A stretch of 29,872 nucleotides of DNA, taken from JBAZGG01 sp041653015. GTDB taxonomy: Bacteria; Bacillota_I; Bacilli_A; RFN20; CAG-826. Of this stretch, positions 23,113-29,872 are shown piece by piece (the first letter of the stretch is position 1; the number at the start of each line of letters is the position of its first letter). The stretch is taken from positions 1-29,872 of the forward strand of contig JBAZGG010000012.1 of NCBI GenBank assembly GCA_041653015.1, read 5' to 3'. The position numbers and the translations under genes were made by a program. Under the pieces are notes generated by a model, which was not told the DNA's origin, did no database searches, and worked only from the letters and a program-made list of their open reading frames with translations.

Positions 23113-24055
23113 CTTCTTTTTCTTGAGCAAGCATCTGCTCAGCCACCCCTGTATCCTCGCTGAAGAACTTCAGAATATCTTGGTAAACGATCTCGTGATC
23201 GGTTTCGTTCAAAATTTCGTGGCGCATATGAGGGTAAATGATCAAATCGACACTCTTGATGCCGATCGTCTTGTAGAGATTATAGAGTTTTTTAGGACCT
23301 TTTGACATCTCGCCGACAGGGTCTTGCGCCCCTCCGATGATCAGAATTGAGATATCGTCTCTAATCTTCTTCAAAAACCTTCGCTTATACAATCGATTTA
23401 AACCCTTGAAAAACTCGCGATAAAACCCGCCGCTAGCTGTCCCGCCGCACAGAGGGTCTACATTATATTTCTCAACGTTGGTTTCATTATATGAAAGCCA
23501 ATCGCAATCAGTCTTTCGATTCTTAACCGATGTGACACAATTTCCTAAACATAGTTTTGATAGAAATGGAGAAGGTCTATTTCGGCGCTTCTTCGTCGCG
23601 ATCACTCTCGACAATAAATAAGCGAAATTAACTCCGGCTTTTTTGCCAGAAGTGCCGCACAAAACCACTTTGTTGACGTGTTCCGTGTAGCGCTGAATAT
23701 AATCTTGGACGATGAATGATCCCATCGAGTGACCCAATATATAAGTGGGCCGACAAGAAACGCGTAAACGCGACACGACTAGGTCGAGATTTTTAACAGA
23801 TTTTGAGAATCCTGATTTTGGCCAAACACCATATTCACCAGGCTTTTTGACATTTTCACCTTGACCATAGTGATCAAAGCAAAATACATCATAGCCATGC
23901 TGATTTAGAAAGCGAGCAAAATCATCATATCGATTGGAATGTTCGAGCATTCCCGTCACGATGATGATATTGGCTTTAGGATTGCCAATCGTCCACGAAC
24001 GGCCGTAGAGCACTTCGTCATTTTTTAAATGAATGTCAATTAAATCTTTGCCCAT
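23099..24055 (-). CDS. alpha/beta hydrolase (monoacylglycerol lipase/lysophospholipase-like)
   Basis: 318 aa from the ATG at 24055, chosen because AAGGAGG lies 8 bases upstream; the longer frame to 24127 runs into galE. Serine hydrolase fold: IIIVTGMLEHSNRYDDFARFL, FDHYGQG, nucleophile elbow GHSMG with Ser110, candidate acid Asp244 (GGAQDPVG) and His278 (PHMRHEILNE). HxE-type HGxxEHSxRY and the RHEILNE ending resemble the Hydrolase_4 (PF12146) monoglyceride lipase group. No signal peptide is visible, so it is cytoplasmic. Sitting between galE and a glycosyltransferase, it could remove acyl groups from glycan or lipid intermediates, but the substrate is unknown. It is coupled to galE (16-base gap). 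Confidence 0.87.
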   Translation of the reverse strand: MGKDLIDIHLKNDEVLYGRSWTIGNPKANIIIVTGMLEHSNRYDDFARFLNQHGYDVFCFDHYGQGENVKKPGEYGVWPKSGFSKSVKNLDLVVSRLRVSCRPTYILGHSMGSFIVQDYIQRYTEHVNKVVLCGTSGKKAGVNFAYLLSRVIATKKRRNRPSPFLSKLCLGNCVTSVKNRKTDCDWLSYNETNVEKYNVDPLCGGTASGGFYREFFKGLNRLYKRRFLKKIRDDISILIIGGAQDPVGEMSKGPKKLYNLYKTIGIKSVDLIIYPHMRHEILNETDHEIVYQDILKFFSEDTGVAEQMLAQEKEDAEK

Positions 24056-24071
24056 GATGTGAGCCTCCTTG

Positions 24072-25085
24072 TCATCTGATACCATCGGGATTCTTCTTTT
24101 GAAAATTCCATGAGTCGCGACAAGCATCTAAAATGCTTTTTTTCGCTATCCAATGAAGATCTCGATTCGCTTTTGAGACATCGGCGAAGGAAATATCGAT
24201 ATCGCCAGGTCTTCGATCAACGATAACATATGGAATTTTGATGTCGTTGGCTTTTTCGAAAGCATGTATTAATTCTAATACAGATGTGCCTTTGCCTGTG
24301 CCTAAATTATAAATTTCAAACCCGGGATTGTCTCTAAATTTTTTAATGGCGGCGACATGCCCAGAGGCTAAATCGGAGACGTGAATATAATCTCTAACAC
24401 CAGTGCCATCTATCGTTTTATAGTCATTTCCAAACACTCGCACCTGTTTTAATTTGCCGATGGCGACTTGGGAAATATAGGGCATTAGATTGTTGGGGAT
24501 GCCTTGTGGATCTTCGCCGAGAAGACCGCTTTTATCCGCACCGATAGGATTGAAATATCGAAGCAGAATAACATTGAGTGACGGATTGGATTTTTGAAGA
24601 TCGCCTAAAATTCTCTCGATGAAATATTTGCTCGTGCCATACGGATTGGTCGTGCCACCCGTTTTGTCATTTTCGTCAAAAGCGCGCCCGATAGGATCGC
24701 CATAGACGGTGGCGCTGCTCGAAAAAATAATATTTTTGACACGATATTGGCTCATCAATTCTAAAAGCGTGAGCGTCGAATCTAAATTATTGCGATAATA
24801 TAGAAGCGGTTTAGCGACCGACTCTCCAACAGCTTTTAAGCCAGCGAAATGAATGACAAAATCAATTTTTTCTTTTTTAAAAACCTCTTCTAAGGCCGCC
24901 TTGTTGCAGACGTCGATCTCATAAAATTTAGGAGCGATTCCTGAAATGGTTTTAATTCGATTTAAAACATCTCTTTTACTATTCGCAAAATTATCAACGA
25001 TGACCACATCGTATTTATTCTTAAGAAGTTCGACTGCTGTGTGAGAGCCGATATAGCCTGTTCCACCCGTAACTAATACTGACAT
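24072..25085 (-). CDS. galE: UDP-glucose 4-epimerase
   Basis: 337 aa, standard length. NAD motif GGTGYIGSH (7-15), FAGLKAVGES, SSSATVYG (122-129, Ser124), and Tyr149/Lys153 (YGTSK) are the GalE hallmarks, with later RYFNPIGA and YNLGTGKGTSVLEL. It interconverts UDP-glucose and UDP-galactose (possibly UDP-GlcNAc/GalNAc) in the cytoplasm, supplying the polysaccharide enzymes downstream. The start is fixed by AAAGGAG. It is the first gene of the locus after the housekeeping genes. I see no strong promoter in the 200 bases upstream, so it may depend partly on read-through from gatB. The next gene, the hydrolase, follows after 16 bases. Confidence 0.96.
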   Translation of the reverse strand: MSVLVTGGTGYIGSHTAVELLKNKYDVVIVDNFANSKRDVLNRIKTISGIAPKFYEIDVCNKAALEEVFKKEKIDFVIHFAGLKAVGESVAKPLLYYRNNLDSTLTLLELMSQYRVKNIIFSSSATVYGDPIGRAFDENDKTGGTTNPYGTSKYFIERILGDLQKSNPSLNVILLRYFNPIGADKSGLLGEDPQGIPNNLMPYISQVAIGKLKQVRVFGNDYKTIDGTGVRDYIHVSDLASGHVAAIKKFRDNPGFEIYNLGTGKGTSVLELIHAFEKANDIKIPYVIVDRRPGDIDISFADVSKANRDLHWIAKKSILDACRDSWNFQKKNPDGIR

Positions 25086-25089
25086 ATTT

Positions 25090-25289
25090 TACTCCTTTGC
25101 TTTTGCATCTAATTCTTCGCGATGCTCTTTTGCTCCGCTCGCTCTCTACGACTCAGCTGCAATAATTCTCTTGAGCGGCGTCGATTATCAGAAGTATTGC
25201 ATGATATTCGCCGCGATCGTAACAATTTCATCAGCGATTTCGTTTAACCACCGCTGAATAATGATGAGCTCATCATCGGTGATGGTCAC
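25090..25289 (-). pseudogene. possible remnant of a small gene after gatB (33-codon frame plus frame-shifted tail)
   Basis: A GTG overlapping the gatB stop opens a 33-codon frame (25188-25289) reading VTITDDELIIIQRWLNEIAD and on to MQYF, an amphipathic acidic pattern that looks coding. After its stop, other frames continue with similarly biased peptides (ELLQLSRRERAEQKS; EHREELDAKAKE ending at the galE ribosome binding site). This is consistent with a small acidic or helical protein gene broken by one or two frameshifts. Alternatively the short first frame is itself a real small protein, or all is chance. No homologue is recognised. The gap to galE otherwise holds no clear promoter or terminator. 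Confidence 0.25.
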
Positions 25290-26716
25290 CTTTTTTTCAA
25301 CTCTTCAACGAGCACTTTATTGCTGAGGGATGGATTGGCCTTCCCACCGCTCAACTTCATCATTTGACCAACTAAGAATCCAATAGCCCGATCCTTGCCG
25401 TTTTTGTAATCGATAATCGACTGAGCATTGGCGTTTAAAACCTGATCGGCTATCTTTCGGATAGCTTCTTCGTCGTTGAGCTGTTCAACGATGCCCAACT
25501 TCTGCTTTGCCTCGGAAGCGGGTGTTCCATTCTCCGCCATATGGGCAAAGATATCTCTTGCCTGCTTGTTAGAAATCATTCCTTTTTCAATCATGCTCAA
25601 AAGTTCGATAAGCATCGAAGGAGTGATTAAAAAATCACGAAGTGATATTCCATTTTTATTCAAATACCCAGCGATATCTCCGAGCAGCCAATTCTTAATC
25701 ATCGAATAATTCTTTGAAGAGGCGGCGCACTCATCGAAATAAAAGGCTGATGAGCGGTCAGCAATAATCTTTTCTGCATCGCTTTCAACAAGACCATATT
25801 TTTGAACATATCGATCTTTCTTTTGGTTGGCCAATTCTGGACAGGATGCAATAGCATCAGCAATAAATTTGGCGCTTAGTTTTATCGGAGTAATATTCGG
25901 CTCAGTAAAGTATTTATAATCGACGGCATCTGTCTTGATGCGCATCGTTACCGTCTGTCTTGTCATCTCATCAAAGCGACGCGTCTCTTGAATTATCTTT
26001 TCGCCCGAAGCCAAAACGTTTTGCTGACGAATTATTTCGAAATTGATCGCGTGTTCGATATTTGCGATGCTGTTCAAATTTTTGATCTCAACTTTTGTCC
26101 CTAGTGTCTCTGAGCCCTCAGGCTTGATCGAAATGTTGACATCGCAACGCAACGAGCCTTCTTCCATCTTGCCATCGCTCACATCGGCATAGACGACAAT
26201 TCGCCTGATCTCTTCGACATATCTCATCGCTTCTTCGCCACTTCTGATATCGGGGCATGAAACGATTTCGATAAGAGGAGTTCCAGCGCGGTTATAATCG
26301 AGAAGTGTCGCATCGGCAAAATGGATTTGCTTGCAGGTATCTTCTTCCATGTGCAACCGTTCGATGCGGATATGTTTTCTGCCTTTCGAAGTGTCGATGT
26401 CTAAATAGCCTTCTCGGCCAACAGGTCTAGCGTTCTGCGTGATCTGGTAACCCTTTGGTAAATCGGAATAAAAATAGTTCTTTCTGTCAAAATATAGCGT
26501 GTCATCGATCTGCATATTGAGCGCGTTTGATACTCTGATCGCATTGATTACCGCTTGCTTGTTAACGACCGGCATAGTTCCAGGAAAAGCCATGTCAAGG
26601 GGAGCTACTAGAGTATTGGGCTGAGCGCCGAATTCAACCGGCGCGGATGAAAACATCTTGCTCTTCGTCTTCATCTCCACATGTATCTCTAAGCCGATCA
26701 CGGCATCATAGTTCAT
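25286..26716 (-). CDS. gatB: aspartyl/glutamyl-tRNA amidotransferase subunit B
   Basis: 476 aa, full length. The opening MNYDAVIGLEIHVEMKTKSKMF, FPGTMPVVN, DRKNYFYSDLPKGYQITQ, IRIERLHMEEDTCK and FKxFTEPNITP-like VDYKYFTEPN are diagnostic of GatB. It is the kinase/tRNA-binding subunit that phosphorylates mischarged Glu-tRNAGln (and Asp-tRNAAsn) and receives ammonia from GatA. The C-terminal YqeY-like domain (KQARDIFAHMAENGTP onward) is present. The start overlaps the gatA stop by 4 bases (ATGA). The gene set implies the indirect route to Gln-tRNA, usual in Firmicutes. Confidence 0.98.
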   Translation of the reverse strand: MNYDAVIGLEIHVEMKTKSKMFSSAPVEFGAQPNTLVAPLDMAFPGTMPVVNKQAVINAIRVSNALNMQIDDTLYFDRKNYFYSDLPKGYQITQNARPVGREGYLDIDTSKGRKHIRIERLHMEEDTCKQIHFADATLLDYNRAGTPLIEIVSCPDIRSGEEAMRYVEEIRRIVVYADVSDGKMEEGSLRCDVNISIKPEGSETLGTKVEIKNLNSIANIEHAINFEIIRQQNVLASGEKIIQETRRFDEMTRQTVTMRIKTDAVDYKYFTEPNITPIKLSAKFIADAIASCPELANQKKDRYVQKYGLVESDAEKIIADRSSAFYFDECAASSKNYSMIKNWLLGDIAGYLNKNGISLRDFLITPSMLIELLSMIEKGMISNKQARDIFAHMAENGTPASEAKQKLGIVEQLNDEEAIRKIADQVLNANAQSIIDYKNGKDRAIGFLVGQMMKLSGGKANPSLSNKVLVEELKKR

Positions 26717-28176
26717 TTGAGCACCGCCTTTGCGCTGAGATTATATAATCCGGTGATGTCTTCAATGGTCTGACCGATTTGAAAGACTTCAGCCTCGCGA
26801 AATTTTTTGCCCATGACGTTAGCGCTGAAAGGCAACGAATCTTCTAAACCGATAGGAATGGTGAGAGATGGTAAACCAGCAAAGTTTCCTAGCACCAAAT
26901 GGTTATCAGCGATCAGATATTCATCTGATAATCTATCGCTTGATCCTTCAAATAGCGGAGCTGGTGTCGGAGCGCCAGGCAAGAGCAGAACATCGAATTG
27001 CTCCATGATTTTATTGAGGGTGTTGACGATTAATCTTCGATTCTTCTGTGCTCGCAAAAAGAGAACGTCTTGATTTTCTCTCATGAGAGCGAAGCTGCCG
27101 ATGACAAATCTTCTCTTTATCAGTTCAGAGAAGCCTCGGCTTCTGGCATTCATCATCACCTCTTGATAAGTCTTGCCATTATAAAAAGGTCCGAACTTAA
27201 TGCCATCTAAGTTGGCGTTGTTCGATGTCGCTTCGGCACAGGAGATGACGATATATGTCGGATAAATAGTTTCTAAAAGTCGCTTTGGAAAGGACACGTA
27301 TTGAACGAGAGCTCCTCTGTTTCGAAGGGCGACGATGAGCTGCTGAAATCTTTCGAAAATGACTTTGTCATTGATAGAATCGACAATCTCTTTTATAATG
27401 CCAATTTTCTTGCCTTTGATGCCTTCATTTAAGAGAGATGTGAAATCGATCACTTTTTCAAAAGATGAGGTCGAGTCTTTCTCATCGCGACCGGCTAAAA
27501 CATTTAAAAGTGATGCGGCATCATAAACGCTTCGTGTAAAGTAGCCGACATGGTCGAGAGATGGAGCAAAGGGAAAAAGACCATAGCGCGAGATTCTTCC
27601 CCATGTCGCTTTAAAACCGACCAAACCAGAATAGGAGGCTGGTTTTCTAACTGAATCGCCCGTATCTGAGCCTAGTGCAAAGGGGGTGATTGAACCGCTG
27701 ACAACAGCTGCGCTGCCACAAGAAGAACCACCGATCATTCGTCGGTGAGAAGGATCATAGGGATTATACGTTTTTCCTAAATGTCCAGTTGTGCCACTGC
27801 CGCCCATAGCTAATTCATCCAGCGTTGTTTTCCCGATCAAAATGGCATGCTTGGCCAATAGTTTATCGACCACGGTCGCGTTGAAGATGGGAACATAGCC
27901 AGAAAGGATATTGCTGCTCGCCGTTGCGGGAACATCTTTGACAGAAAAATTATCCTTGATGGCGAATGGAATGCCCCAAAGGGGATTATTCGCTTCCGGT
28001 TTAGTGAGTCTAGAAGCCGCTTCAAGCGCTTCTTTTTCCATGATTACTTCGAAAGCATTGTTGTTATCTTGTCTAGCGCGTTTGAGAGCTTCTTCAACCA
28101 AATCTAAAGGGGTGATGGTCTTATTGACCAATTCGCGATGAAGTTCCTTTATCGTCAAATCGAGCAGTTCCATCAT
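26713..28176 (-). CDS. gatA: aspartyl/glutamyl-tRNA amidotransferase subunit A
   Basis: 487 aa, normal length. Amidase-signature enzyme with the Ser-cis-Ser-Lys triad: Lys74 (FAIKDNF), cis-Ser151 (GGSSCGSA) and nucleophile Ser175 (GSDTGDSVRKPA). The last motif has Asp in place of the more common second Gly before Ser. GLVGFKATWGRISRYGLFPFA and the C-terminal GLPSLTIPIG are also family hallmarks. It hydrolyses glutamine and passes ammonia to GatB. The start overlaps the gatC stop (ATGA; a second ATG follows directly) and the end overlaps gatB, giving a coupled trio with subunits in order C-A-B. Confidence 0.98.
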   Translation of the reverse strand: MMELLDLTIKELHRELVNKTITPLDLVEEALKRARQDNNNAFEVIMEKEALEAASRLTKPEANNPLWGIPFAIKDNFSVKDVPATASSNILSGYVPIFNATVVDKLLAKHAILIGKTTLDELAMGGSGTTGHLGKTYNPYDPSHRRMIGGSSCGSAAVVSGSITPFALGSDTGDSVRKPASYSGLVGFKATWGRISRYGLFPFAPSLDHVGYFTRSVYDAASLLNVLAGRDEKDSTSSFEKVIDFTSLLNEGIKGKKIGIIKEIVDSINDKVIFERFQQLIVALRNRGALVQYVSFPKRLLETIYPTYIVISCAEATSNNANLDGIKFGPFYNGKTYQEVMMNARSRGFSELIKRRFVIGSFALMRENQDVLFLRAQKNRRLIVNTLNKIMEQFDVLLLPGAPTPAPLFEGSSDRLSDEYLIADNHLVLGNFAGLPSLTIPIGLEDSLPFSANVMGKKFREAEVFQIGQTIEDITGLYNLSAKAVLK

Positions 28177-28469
28177 CCGACCACCTTTGGCAATTTTATC
28201 TGATCATTTTTCACGCTGTGAGCGTTTTTAAGCGCATCTTCGCGATTGAGAGGGCGCGTTGAAGCATCTTCTCGTAAATATGAAGTTGTGCAGTCGAACG
28301 GAAAAGTCATCGGTTCAACGCTTTCTAAGCCTTCGATTTTACCGATTAGTTCCATCTGCTTAACGATGATGTCAAATTCTTTTAAAAGAGTGTCATATTC
28401 TTCTTCTGACATATCAAAAAATAATCTGTTCGCAGCATCTTTTAGCACCGTTTTATTAATTTCTTTCAT
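28173..28469 (-). CDS. gatC: aspartyl/glutamyl-tRNA amidotransferase subunit C
   Basis: 98 aa from the ATG at 28469, preceded by GGAAAG; the longer frame to 28514 would overlap ligA and is unlikely. The small GatC pattern is present: an N-terminal helix with AANRLFFDMSEEEYDTLLKEFD, then the central IEGLESVEPMTFPF and LREDASTRPLNREDALKNA. That last extended segment wraps GatA and GatB and stabilises the complex. It starts 28 bases after the ligA stop and overlaps gatA, as in many Firmicutes. Confidence 0.94.
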   Translation of the reverse strand: MKEINKTVLKDAANRLFFDMSEEEYDTLLKEFDIIVKQMELIGKIEGLESVEPMTFPFDCTTSYLREDASTRPLNREDALKNAHSVKNDQIKLPKVVG

Positions 28470-28497
28470 AATCTTTCCAAATACATAGAGTATGTTA

Positions 28498-29872
28498 TCA
28501 CTTTTTCCCAGCATTTAATAGATGAGATGAAAGTTCATCTTCATCCATTACTTCAATATTTAGCTCTCTCGCTCTGTCGAGTTTTGAACCCGGGTCAACG
28601 CCATAGATTACAATATCGGTGGATTTAGATACTGACCCAGTAACCTTTGCACCTAAGTTCTCAAGCAATTCGGTCGCCTCTTTTCGCCCATATTTCGATA
28701 GCGAGCCAGTCAGCACAACGGTCTTTCCTTCAAAATAGGAATTGCGGGTGTTGGAGGTCGATCCTAAATAAGCGAAATTAAGGCCTTCGCCTCTGAGTTC
28801 GTCAATCATTTTTAATGATTCATCATCATGGAAAAAGTTAACGATGGATTCAGCGGTTGCTGGACCGACATCATCAACCATGAGCAAATCTTCAACAGAG
28901 AGAGATTTAAATGCATCTAATGACATATATTTTTTGGCTAAAACCTTCGCCATTTTTTCACCGACTTCTTTTATGCCGATGCCAAACAATAATCGCTCTA
29001 GCGAGTTCGTTTTGGATCTCGTGATGGCAGATAGCAAGTTGTCGATCGATTTATCGCTCCAACCATCGATATTCGTGATTTCATCGCGATGCGCCATCAG
29101 GCGATAGATGTCTGGAATAGATCTGATAAATCTTTGATTAAAGAATTGTTCAACGACTCTTTCTCCCATCCCATCGATGTCCATCGCATTGCGGCTGGCG
29201 AAGTGAATAATCCCTTCGATAGCTTTAGCTTCACAAGATGGGTTCACACAGAAATGCATCGCATCTTTTTTTACGAGCGGTTCTCCACAGACAGGACATC
29301 TGTCGATCATGATGAACGGTTTCTCATCTCCAGAGCGCCGTTCGATCATCGCTTTGACAACTTCTGGGATGACATCGCCAGCTTTTCTCAGCGTGACTAT
29401 ATCGCCAATTCTTAAATCTTTTTCAAAGACAAAATCTTCATTGTGCAGAGTGGCTCTCTGCACTAGAGATCCAGCCACGCGAACAGGTTCCAAAACAGCA
29501 TTTGGCGTTATTTTGCCCGTTCTTCCAACGGTGAATATGATATCGAGAAGCTTTGTCGTCACTTCCTCTGGAGGAAATTTATAGGCGATAGCCCATCGAG
29601 GTGTTTTGGCAGTATATCCTAAAGTGTCATATAAAGTCATATCATCAACTTTGATGACGATGCCATCGATGTCATAATCGAGAGAGCCCCTTTTTGCGGC
29701 ATATTCTGCGATATAGGCGATCACCTCTTCCACACCGTGACAAATTCTTCTCTCTCTATTCGTCTTAAAACCAAGAGATTGAATATAATTCAAAGCATCC
29801 GAATGCTTCTTAAAACCAAATTCAGAAGCGTTGGCGAAATAATACCAAAAAGCATCCAATGAGCGAGAAGAT
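28498..29872 (-). CDS. ligA: NAD-dependent DNA ligase, partial (N-terminus beyond window edge)
   Basis: The frame is open to the right edge; codons before the apparent TTG read SSRS and continue the LigA pattern (SLDAFWYYFANASEFGF), so the true start lies outside. Visible parts: the end of the adenylation domain (SLDYDIDGIVIKVDD), OB fold with YTAKTPRWAIAYKFPPEE and VGRTGKITPNAVLEPV, a Cys4 zinc site (CPVCGEPL then CVNPSCEAKAI), helix-hairpin-helix repeats and a C-terminal BRCT domain (YFEGKTVVLTGSLSKYGRKEA). It joins nicks in replication and repair using NAD. The active-site lysine lies upstream of the window. The C-terminal end is complete, 28 bases before gatC. Confidence 0.97.
   Translation of the reverse strand, partial: SSRSLDAFWYYFANASEFGFKKHSDALNYIQSLGFKTNRERRICHGVEEVIAYIAEYAAKRGSLDYDIDGIVIKVDDMTLYDTLGYTAKTPRWAIAYKFPPEEVTTKLLDIIFTVGRTGKITPNAVLEPVRVAGSLVQRATLHNEDFVFEKDLRIGDIVTLRKAGDVIPEVVKAMIERRSGDEKPFIMIDRCPVCGEPLVKKDAMHFCVNPSCEAKAIEGIIHFASRNAMDIDGMGERVVEQFFNQRFIRSIPDIYRLMAHRDEITNIDGWSDKSIDNLLSAITRSKTNSLERLLFGIGIKEVGEKMAKVLAKKYMSLDAFKSLSVEDLLMVDDVGPATAESIVNFFHDDESLKMIDELRGEGLNFAYLGSTSNTRNSYFEGKTVVLTGSLSKYGRKEATELLENLGAKVTGSVSKSTDIVIYGVDPGSKLDRARELNIEVMDEDELSSHLLNAGKK

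Noticed and set aside
29089..29584. Plus-strand open frames of about 90-108 codons opposite ligA
   Set aside because: They lie antisense to the conserved OB, zinc-finger and helix-hairpin-helix regions of ligA, with no independent coding signal.

Overview
The window looks like a chromosomal segment of an uncultured gut-type Bacilli/Mollicutes-related Firmicute (RF39/Erysipelotrichales-like). This is inferred from four things: AT-rich DNA with purine-rich ribosome binding sites, the ligA-gatC-gatA-gatB gene order, TGA used as a stop and TGG for Trp, and a large surface protein whose signal peptide and C-terminal KRKNK membrane anchor resemble proteins I associate with that group. No taxonomic marker (rRNA, ribosomal protein) is present, so the assignment is tentative. 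I see no tRNA, rRNA, CRISPR array, insertion sequence or integrase.

Right end (about 25.1-29.9 kb, minus strand): housekeeping genes ligA (N-terminus cut by the window edge), gatC, gatA and gatB, the last three tightly overlapped. A 200-base tail after gatB may hold a decayed small gene.

Middle (about 4.8-25.1 kb): a long polysaccharide assembly locus, almost all on the minus strand. From right to left it has galE, an alpha/beta hydrolase, a GT4 glycosyltransferase, an IspD/TarI-type cytidylyltransferase, a beta-helix-like GLUG-type envelope protein, a Wzy/WaaL-like protein with a cytosolic tail, an unknown membrane protein, rfbA, rfbB, two more glycosyltransferases, a lone plus-strand Wzy-like gene, another O-antigen ligase/polymerase-like gene, a lipoprotein, a GT2 glycosyltransferase, a sugar-phosphate transferase fused to an aldo/keto reductase, and a membrane-bound PglF/CapD-type NDP-sugar 4,6-dehydratase. 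The expected logic is that nucleotide sugars are made by GalE, RfbAB, the PglF-like enzyme and the cytidylyltransferase. The sugar transferase loads the first sugar on a lipid carrier, four glycosyltransferases extend it, and Wzy/WaaL-like proteins polymerise or ligate it outside. No Wzx flippase, Wzz or RmlC/RmlD is present in the window. Divergent promoters near 11.2-11.4 kb drive the left operon (9.3 kb direction) and the lone plus-strand gene.

Left end (1-4.7 kb): a 704-aa Ig-domain surface protein with its own strong promoter, structured leader and intrinsic terminator; then an ATPase plus TOPRIM-like two-gene operon, resembling OLD/PARIS/RloAB-type defence modules, under its own promoter and a perfect inverted-repeat operator candidate; then a GT-D-like glycosyltransferase cut by the window edge. 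The ATPase/TOPRIM pair and the sugar transferase-aldo/keto reductase fusion are the most unusual items.
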